From: Solibacteraceae bacterium
GTDB lineage: Bacteria > Acidobacteriota > Terriglobia > Bryobacterales > Bryobacteraceae
DNA: 53,117 bases
Assembly (NCBI GenBank): GCA_026984795.1
Contig: JALSRK010000046.1
Coordinates: forward strand, 1-53,117
Direction of reading: 5' to 3'
Shown: positions 43,906 to 50,256 of the stretch, one piece after another
Layout of the letters: each line of letters begins with the position of its first letter
How positions within the stretch are numbered: the first letter of the stretch is position 1
The notes under the pieces: generated by a model
Seen by the model: only the letters and a program-made list of their open reading frames with translations
The model's database searches: none
What the model was told of the DNA's origin: nothing
Translations under genes and position numbers: made by a program

Positions 43906-44718
43906 CTATGCGATCCCGGCGTCCTGCATCCGGAAGAAGACCCCCTCGTCGAGCGTCAGGTAGTCCGGCTCGATCCGGCCGAGCTCCCGGGCGGCCATCC
44001 GGCCGGCGTCCAGCGGATCCACGGCCGTGTAGCTCTGCGTGGCGTCGTCGTAGATCAGCCGCACCGCCTGGAAGCCGAAGACGATCGGGACCTTCCCCTC
44101 GTAGGTCACGCTGCCCTCGGCGGCGCGCGCCACGTCCACGTCCAGCTCCCCGCTGACGGCCTGCTGGATTACCGGCACGTCGAGGCCCACGCGAGCGCCG
44201 TTCTCGCCCTTGGCCTGGACCGTCATCCGGGTCGTCTTCAGCGTCGAGTTGACCACATAGACCTTGTCGTCGATCAGCGCCGAGGTGATCGTGTTCTGGT
44301 CCGGCCGGATGCTCGCCGTCGTCAGAAACTGATCGAGAAGGTTGATGTCGGCATGGTCCTCCTGAACGTCGTCGAACTCGAAGATCAGGCTCCGCGCCCG
44401 GCTGTAGCCGGCGGTCAATCCAAGATCCGAGCCGCCAAAGGCCCGAATGATATTTCCGAGAATGTTCAGCCCGATTTCCAACTTCATCGAGCTGGTTTCT
44501 TTACCCGAAATGCCGCCTGGAGCAATGTTGTCTTCGCTCACCGGCGGCATTTCGTTGGCGCCGGGCACCATGATGGCCTCCAGGAAACCTGTGCGCTGAA
44601 GGTCTTTCTTGCCTGTCCGCACGAGAGTTTCAAGAGGCGCCATGTCGGATCTCGGCAACCGCACGACGCAGTAACCGAGGTGCTTCAAATAAGTGATGGA
44701 CTGGTCTGGACGTGACAT
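43906..44718 (-). CDS. Bacterial gasdermin (pore-forming protein)
   Basis: A 270-residue protein that I assign to the bacterial gasdermin family. The N-terminus (TYLKHLGYCVVRLP, then APLETLVR) fits the first helix and strand. GLNILGNIIRAFGGSD near residue 83 and the strands RARSLIFEFDDV, KVYVVNSTLKTTRMTV and EGKVPIVFGFQAVRLIY follow the order of the mammalian gasdermin pore domain, in which a YVVMEVV strand and a final FRVRQL strand lie at the same places. The length is typical of bacterial members. The last ~25-30 residues would be the inhibitory tail, with Arg240, Arg244 and Arg248 as trypsin-like sites. The only Cys is Cys17. The very N-terminal palmitoylated Cys of studied members is absent. 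It is the first gene of the operon, with an AGGAGG Shine-Dalgarno. Confidence 0.85.
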   Translation of the reverse strand: MSRPDQSITYLKHLGYCVVRLPRSDMAPLETLVRTGKKDLQRTGFLEAIMVPGANEMPPVSEDNIAPGGISGKETSSMKLEIGLNILGNIIRAFGGSDLGLTAGYSRARSLIFEFDDVQEDHADINLLDQFLTTASIRPDQNTITSALIDDKVYVVNSTLKTTRMTVQAKGENGARVGLDVPVIQQAVSGELDVDVARAAEGSVTYEGKVPIVFGFQAVRLIYDDATQSYTAVDPLDAGRMAARELGRIEPDYLTLDEGVFFRMQDAGIA

Positions 44719-44763
44719 TCCCCCCTCCTAAACAGAATGCGCAGAAGATGGCTGGACTCTTGC

Positions 44764-44792
44764 ATCCTAAACCAGACCGTAGAGAAACACAA
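44764..44792 (-). promoter_or_regulatory. Candidate promoter of the gasdermin operon
   Basis: On the minus strand TTGTGT (44792-44787) and TAGGAT (44769-44764) are 17 bases apart. Transcription would begin near 44757, about 39 nt before the ATG. The match is moderate, which fits low basal expression. Confidence 0.5.
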
Positions 44793-44837
44793 GACAATTC
44801 GTGCATTTGGCGCGCCCCAGCGGGGAGCGTGGGAAGG

Positions 44838-44852
44838 GGAATTAAGAATTCC
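44838..44852. terminator. Short AT-rich dyad between the sulfatase-like gene and the gasdermin operon
   Basis: GGAATT and AATTCC are separated by 3 bases, about 20 bases past the stop of the sulfatase-like gene on the minus strand. It could end that transcript, but the stem is weak. Confidence 0.25.
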
Positions 44853-44870
44853 GGATTAAGAAAACTCTTG

Positions 44871-47783
44871 TCACCGGGTCGAGTCGGCGCTCGGGACGAG
44901 GGCGGATTTTTCAACTCCCGCCGCCCGGTAGGTGTAATCCCGGTGGCGCCATTCCGAACCGATTCTCCATGAGAGGCGGACGTAGAGTTTGCGGCCGTCC
45001 CGGGGCAGCCCCTCGACGGTGGCCGAGCGGTTCAGCCCCTGGTCCTTGCCATAGATGTCGGCGAGCTGCGGCGCGGTGCCCACTGCCAGGTAGTACTGCT
45101 CGGCCCCGGCGGCGCGGGACCACTCGAACCGGCACTTCCCTCCCGGCAAGGCGGCGCCCGGCGCGGGCTCGAGCATCTCCGGCCGGGCCGGAGCGAACCC
45201 TGCCGCCTGGTAGACGAAGTCCCGGTGCTTCCAGGCGTTGTCCACGCGCCAGAGAAGCCGGACGAAGATCGCCCGGGCGTCCTGCGGAATCCCCGTCACG
45301 GTGGCCGATGTCGCGCCGTCCGCGTTGCCGGCGTAGATATCAGTCGCATTGGGCGCGCTGCCCACTTTCAATAAGTACAAAGAGACGTTCTCTCCGGGGG
45401 TCCAGGCGAAGGTCACGCGCGGCCCTTCCAGCTTCGTTCCCGGCGGAGGTTTGACAATCCGAACGCCACCCTCGGAAACTTCCGTCCCGGCCGCCGGAGT
45501 CAGGTACTCGTAGTCTTCGTGGTACCACTTCTCGCCGAGACGCCAGAAGAGCCGCACATATAGCTTGCGGCCGTCCAAAGGGACGCGGTTCACCGTCACC
45601 GCAGTGCGCCGGCCCGCGTCCCGGCCGAAGATGTCCTCGGCGTCTACCGAGTGGCCCACCTTCAGGTAGTACTGCTCGATGCCCTCCTCGCCCTTCCAGC
45701 GGAACTGCACCGTTGAGTCCGTCAGCAGAGAACCGGGCGGCGGCGCGACCAGTTCCGCCGAAGCCCGGACGTGCTTCTGAACGAAATCCGTGACGTAGCC
45801 CAGCGAGCGCAGCGCCTCGAGATGTTCCCGGGCCATCACCACGGGCTCGGCCAGCGATTCTTCTTCTCCGGCGCGGCGGAACGCCATCAGGCGGTGATAG
45901 AGATCGTCCAGCAAGGCCGTCTGTTCGCCGCTCAGGTTGTCTCGCTCCCCGGGATCCGCCCGAAGGTTGTACAGCTCGGGACGGGGGTCTCCGGTCAAGT
46001 GCACGATCAGTTTCCAGTCGTTGGTGCGCACCGAGCCAAGCTGGTAGCTCAACTGCCCATAGGCCGGGGGCGCCGGCGGCGGCTTCGGCTCCCGCCAGTA
46101 GACCGACAGGTTGCGCCCCGCGTAGTCCGGATCGAGCCGGGTGAGACCGAAAGACTCTGGAGGCTGCACGCCGGCCAAGGCAAGTAAAGTGGGCGCCACA
46201 TCGAGGAGCCGCACCTGTTCGGTTACGACCTTGCCCGCCGGGATCCGCCCCGGCAGTCTCATGATCAGCGGCACGAGCAGAACTTCGTCATAAAGGGTGC
46301 GGCGGTGCCCCTTCTTGCCGTGCTCAAAGAACTCATCGCCGTGGTCGGCCGTGACGGTGACGAGGGTCTCGTCGAAGAGGCCGCGCTCGCGCAGGAAATC
46401 GAAAAGTCGTCCGAGATATTCGTCCGTATAGCGGATCTCGCCGTCATAGAGCGCTACGATGTGCTCGAGGTCGCGGGGATCCATCTTCGGATTGATCGCC
46501 CGGTTGCCCTCGAAGTTCTCGCTGGTGATCGAGCCGGTGTAGTCGGGATCGAACATCCGGTCATAGGGGCTCGGCGGGTTGTAGTCGTAGTGGACGTCCC
46601 ACATGTGAAGAAAGATGAAAAACGGCCGCTCGCGCCCGCCGCGGTCCCAGTCTTCGATCCATCGCGTCACCACACGGACGAGGTCCGGCGAAGTAATTTG
46701 CCGGTGCGCGTTCCAGGCCAGAGGTAAGGCGGAGTAGTCGTCGAAGTGCTCGAAGCCCTGCCGGTGGCCGTACTCGGCGCGGAGATAGGCCCCGGAGACG
46801 AAGGCCGCGGTCGTGTAACCGGCATTGCGCAGCACTTCCGCCAGCGTCACCGCCTGGGGATCCAGCCGAGTCAGATCCGCCGTCACCTTGTGGTAGTTGG
46901 GCGGCAGGCTGGTGAGCATCGTCACGTGCGAGGGCAGCGTCCACGAGGTGGGCGCCACCGTATGGCGGAACATCACGCCTTCGCGCGCCAGGGCATCGAT
47001 GTGGGGACTGGTCTCGCGCTGATAACCGTAACTGTGCAGGTGGTCGGCCCGGAGCGAGTCGATGGATATCAAGAGAATGTCGGGCTTGCGGCCTTCCGGC
47101 GGCGGTGGCGGCTCCGGGGCGCCGGCGAGAATCCCCGCCGCTCCACCGGCGAGAACAGCGAGCAGAGCCAGCCCGGCCAGCCCCGCGGCCACCGCTTTCG
47201 AGAGGGCGCCGAACCACTTCAGCCGCGCCACCGGCCACCGTAACAGCAGCCACAGCAGCCCGACCACCACCACCCCCACGGCGACCTGGGAAGCGTAGCT
47301 CAGCCGCGCGAGGCCCACCATCGACATCTCGCAGGCGAAGTGCACGATGGTGGGGGCCAGAAACAGGAGCCAGACCGCCAGTAGCGAAGCCGGCCTCCAT
47401 TCCCAGACCGTGGCCGCCGCCTGGCGCGCCGCCCGCCTGCGGAACAACCGGGCCAGACCCACTGCGAGCAGCGCCACAGCCCCGGCGAGGACGGCGTTGA
47501 GCAGCACCGACGCGCCGAGGAAACGCAGAGACTCGGTGAAGGCGCTGAAATCGTAATAGCGCGAGAAGGTTCCCGGCAGGAGCCCCAGCACGTGGGGCGC
47601 AACCAGCAAGACGATCAGTTGAAACACCCAGGCCCAGCCGGTGTCCCGCGGGCGGCCGCCCTGGTAGTGATATAAGAGGCCGGCGGAATCAATGAGCACC
47701 CCGAGGACGGCGGCTCCCACCGCCGCCAGCAGCCAGGAACGCAACGGGAACCGATTCGAGCGCTGCTGCCCCACCGCCTTCAA
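44871..47783 (-). CDS. Membrane sulfatase/phosphotransferase-family protein with three C-terminal repeats
   Basis: A 970-residue inner-membrane protein. Residues 1-220 contain about six membrane helices. An alkaline-phosphatase-superfamily sulfatase domain follows (DILLISIDSLRADHL, TADHGDEFFEHG, GQLSYQLGSVRTNDWKL). The nucleophile region reads APTSWTLPSH with no CxPxR, so Thr or Ser, not formylglycine, is expected, as in phosphoglycerol or phosphoethanolamine transferases. About residues 677-956 hold three tandem modules of ~90 residues (YYLKVG / YLLKVG / YYLAVG, then LYVRLFWR / IFVRLLWR / LYVRLSWR). The start reads as TTG at 47783, with a TAACCT hexamer 6 nt upstream. GTG at 47774 is an alternative. 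Confidence 0.85.
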   Translation of the reverse strand: MKAVGQQRSNRFPLRSWLLAAVGAAVLGVLIDSAGLLYHYQGGRPRDTGWAWVFQLIVLLVAPHVLGLLPGTFSRYYDFSAFTESLRFLGASVLLNAVLAGAVALLAVGLARLFRRRAARQAAATVWEWRPASLLAVWLLFLAPTIVHFACEMSMVGLARLSYASQVAVGVVVVGLLWLLLRWPVARLKWFGALSKAVAAGLAGLALLAVLAGGAAGILAGAPEPPPPPEGRKPDILLISIDSLRADHLHSYGYQRETSPHIDALAREGVMFRHTVAPTSWTLPSHVTMLTSLPPNYHKVTADLTRLDPQAVTLAEVLRNAGYTTAAFVSGAYLRAEYGHRQGFEHFDDYSALPLAWNAHRQITSPDLVRVVTRWIEDWDRGGRERPFFIFLHMWDVHYDYNPPSPYDRMFDPDYTGSITSENFEGNRAINPKMDPRDLEHIVALYDGEIRYTDEYLGRLFDFLRERGLFDETLVTVTADHGDEFFEHGKKGHRRTLYDEVLLVPLIMRLPGRIPAGKVVTEQVRLLDVAPTLLALAGVQPPESFGLTRLDPDYAGRNLSVYWREPKPPPAPPAYGQLSYQLGSVRTNDWKLIVHLTGDPRPELYNLRADPGERDNLSGEQTALLDDLYHRLMAFRRAGEEESLAEPVVMAREHLEALRSLGYVTDFVQKHVRASAELVAPPPGSLLTDSTVQFRWKGEEGIEQYYLKVGHSVDAEDIFGRDAGRRTAVTVNRVPLDGRKLYVRLFWRLGEKWYHEDYEYLTPAAGTEVSEGGVRIVKPPPGTKLEGPRVTFAWTPGENVSLYLLKVGSAPNATDIYAGNADGATSATVTGIPQDARAIFVRLLWRVDNAWKHRDFVYQAAGFAPARPEMLEPAPGAALPGGKCRFEWSRAAGAEQYYLAVGTAPQLADIYGKDQGLNRSATVEGLPRDGRKLYVRLSWRIGSEWRHRDYTYRAAGVEKSALVPSADSTR

Positions 47784-47889
47784 ACCAGCAGGTTAGCACA
47801 CAGACCCTGCGCCTCTGGGCCCCGTCCGCTTTGCGCCGCCGCCGTTTGCATCCCAGCGGCCCGTACAGGAATCGCCCCGGTACGAGGCG

Positions 47890-50019
47890 TTACCGAAGCT
47901 CCATCCGGAACAGGTCGCTCTCGCGTTTCTCGAACTTGGTGAACAGGAGCGTGCGGCCGTCGGGGCTCACGTCGAGACCGTTCAGCTCGGAGTCGATCCG
48001 CGCGATCGTCGAGGTCTTCCCCGTCCCCGGGTCCAGGAGCTTCAGGATCGGGCGCCGCGGGTTTGGTCCGGCCGCCAGGTAGATGCCTGCCCGGTTGACC
48101 GAGAAGTTCATCCACTGCGGAATCGATTCTACAAGGGTGGTTTCCTCACCGCCGTCGACCGGAACCCGGCAGAGCGGCGTTTCCACAAGGCCTTTGACGT
48201 AGTACACATACTTGCCGTCCGGAGACTCCTCGGCGTAGAAGCCTCCCCCCCGCGTCACCTGTACCGCTCCACCGCCTCCGGGGGGCGCTTTCCATACCTG
48301 ATAGCGGCCCGAGCGGTTCGACGCGAAATAGATCCAGCGGCCGTCACGGGACCACGAGGGGACGATGTCGTCCGCCGGATTCGCTGTCACTTGCCGCAAG
48401 GCCCCGGTGCTGACCTCCACCGTGAAGATCTCGCCCTGGTTCTGGACCCGCGAGTCGAAAGCGAGGAAACGCCCGTCGGGCGACCACCGGGGGGTGCCGG
48501 TTGTAGGACCCCCGAAAGAGGTCAGCCGGCGCAGGCCGGAGCCGTCGGCCCGCGCCACCCAGATCTCCGGCGTGCCCGAGCTGTTGGATTCCAGCGCGAT
48601 CCACTGGCCATCGGGGGAGACGGCAACGTTGCTCAGGCGTTTCGTGGAGAAGGTGAGCTGCCGCGGAGCCCGGTGCGCGCTGCCCGGCCCATCGAGGCTG
48701 AGCGCCCACAAATTCGACACCTGTTCTTCCCGGCAATACACGAGGAAACTGCCGCCAGGAGCGACCACTGGATCCTGGGCGTACTCGCCGCCAAGGGGAA
48801 CCGGCTTTCCCTTGCCGGCAGCGGAAATCCGCCACAAACTGCTATACCCGAGGCGGTTGGACACGAAAATGATCTCTCGCCCGTCCGGTGTCCAGGCGGG
48901 GCTCAAGGCAGCGGCGGAGCCGGACCGCAGCCGCTCGGGCCGGCCCACGGGCCTCAAGTCGGCGGTGAGTTCCTGAACATAGAACTCTCCGGCAAGGTAC
49001 GTGGACATGCGCAGGAAAGCCAGCTTGTGCCCTTGCGGCGAAAACGCAGGAGTCGCGTCGCCGAGCGACCGGGCCGGCGGCGCGGTGACCTGAACGACCT
49101 GCCCGGTCTCTACCGACACCGCTTGGATGCCCGCCCGCTCAGGGGCCCGTTGGATGTAATCAGGATAGGACACGGAGAAAGCGATCCACTTCCCGTCAGA
49201 AGACCACGAGAGGTTCGAATCCGTACCCGGCACCACCGCCAGCACCCGGGCATCCCCTCCCTTCGACGGAATCAGGACGATTGCCGTGCGGTGTGCCGGT
49301 AGCTGGCGGAGGAAGGCGATGTGGGCGCCGTCGGGCGACCAGGCCGGGTTGCGCTCGTCGGCCGGATCGGAGGTCAACCGGCGCAAGTCTTCCCCGTCCA
49401 CACTTTTTACGTAGATGTCGAAATTCTCTTGCCGGGGCCCGTTCCAGTGGAAAGCGACTTTGGCGCCCGTCGGCGAGAAGCTCGGGCCGGCCTCTTCGCC
49501 TGCGTAGCTTGTCACGGGACGCAGTTCGGGAATGCCTCCCGCCTCGCCTCCACTGCGCGCCTGGTAGAGGTACCAGAAGCCGAACAGGAGCAACCCACCT
49601 GCCACCGCGAGAAGCGTTCCTCGCCAGGCGGCCGGTTCGTTCCCACCGTCTACCGCGACAGGGACAACGAAGCGGTACCCGCGGCCGGGGACGGTCTCGA
49701 CGAAGCGGGGATTCTTGGCGGTGTCGCCCAAGGCCTCGCGGAGGTTGTGCATGACGGTGTTGAGGCTCTTGTCATAGTTGACGTGGACCTCCTCCCCCCA
49801 CAGCCTCCGCTTCAGCTCCTCGCGGCTGACCGGCCGGTCCCCGGCCTCGATGAGAACCTGCAAGGCGCAAAAGGATTGCTCGGGTAGACGAACCCTGAGG
49901 CCGTTCTTCCTGAGCTCGCGGATCGCGAAATTCGCTTCATACGCCCCGAATCGGACATTCTCGACTGGAGAACCTCCCTGCCGTCCGGCCCGGCGGCGAT
50001 CGAACAGACCCCAGCGCAA
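47890..50019 (-). CDS. Winged-helix regulator with membrane anchor and PD40 propeller (CadC-like)
   Basis: A 709-residue one-component sensor. The OmpR/PhoB-type DNA-binding domain covers residues about 22-118 (LPEQSFCALQVLIEAG, REELKRRLWGEEVHVNY, VETVPGRGYRFV). One membrane helix lies near 134-152. A long periplasmic TolB/PD40 beta-propeller fills the rest, with repeats such as PAWSPDGAHIAFL, PAWTPDGREIIFVSN and PRWSPDGRFLAFDS. DNA binding in the cytoplasm is thus tied to an external beta-propeller sensor, a design frequent in Acidobacteria. The only in-frame start upstream of the domain is TTG at 50019, which is unusual. A TATACT hexamer (minus, 50044-50039) lies 19 nt before it. It may regulate the divergent TonB receptor. 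Confidence 0.87.
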   Translation of the reverse strand: MRWGLFDRRRAGRQGGSPVENVRFGAYEANFAIRELRKNGLRVRLPEQSFCALQVLIEAGDRPVSREELKRRLWGEEVHVNYDKSLNTVMHNLREALGDTAKNPRFVETVPGRGYRFVVPVAVDGGNEPAAWRGTLLAVAGGLLLFGFWYLYQARSGGEAGGIPELRPVTSYAGEEAGPSFSPTGAKVAFHWNGPRQENFDIYVKSVDGEDLRRLTSDPADERNPAWSPDGAHIAFLRQLPAHRTAIVLIPSKGGDARVLAVVPGTDSNLSWSSDGKWIAFSVSYPDYIQRAPERAGIQAVSVETGQVVQVTAPPARSLGDATPAFSPQGHKLAFLRMSTYLAGEFYVQELTADLRPVGRPERLRSGSAAALSPAWTPDGREIIFVSNRLGYSSLWRISAAGKGKPVPLGGEYAQDPVVAPGGSFLVYCREEQVSNLWALSLDGPGSAHRAPRQLTFSTKRLSNVAVSPDGQWIALESNSSGTPEIWVARADGSGLRRLTSFGGPTTGTPRWSPDGRFLAFDSRVQNQGEIFTVEVSTGALRQVTANPADDIVPSWSRDGRWIYFASNRSGRYQVWKAPPGGGGAVQVTRGGGFYAEESPDGKYVYYVKGLVETPLCRVPVDGGEETTLVESIPQWMNFSVNRAGIYLAAGPNPRRPILKLLDPGTGKTSTIARIDSELNGLDVSPDGRTLLFTKFEKRESDLFRMELR

Positions 50020-50256
50020 CTTCTACACCCTACTAGCGAGTATAACAACCCGCCGGCCCCTCGCATGCCAGGAGAATTCATGGTGACAACTTCTGCAACG
50101 ACATAGCGTTGCGCTTTTATTACCGTTTCACCAAGATTTGGCTTGACAGTGCGGCTCGCCCGTGGCCAACTGCAATCGAGTTGTAGTTTGCGCACTCGCC
50201 GGGGCCGGTGCGCGCCGGCGCCTCGCGAGGGCTTCTTTAGGGAGGTGCTCAAGACA
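50020..50256. promoter_or_regulatory. Divergent regulatory region between the propeller regulator and TonB receptor
   Basis: It holds the TATACT of the regulator gene (minus, 50044-50039), a GCAACG-N6-CGTTGC dyad (50095-50112), and a consensus TTGACA on the plus strand (50143-50148) without a clear -10 at 16-18 bases. A GGGAGG Shine-Dalgarno precedes the receptor ATG. The dyad may be a regulator site. Confidence 0.45.

Noticed and set aside
33783-44718. Mobile island or prophage carrying the gasdermin operon
   Set aside because: No integrase, transposase, tRNA or attachment repeat was seen at either edge. Defence genes often move, but the sequence here gives no direct sign.
50139-50152. Sigma54-like TGGC...GC before the second TonB receptor
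   Set aside because: The spacing between GG and GC is one base short of the strict -24/-12 arrangement.
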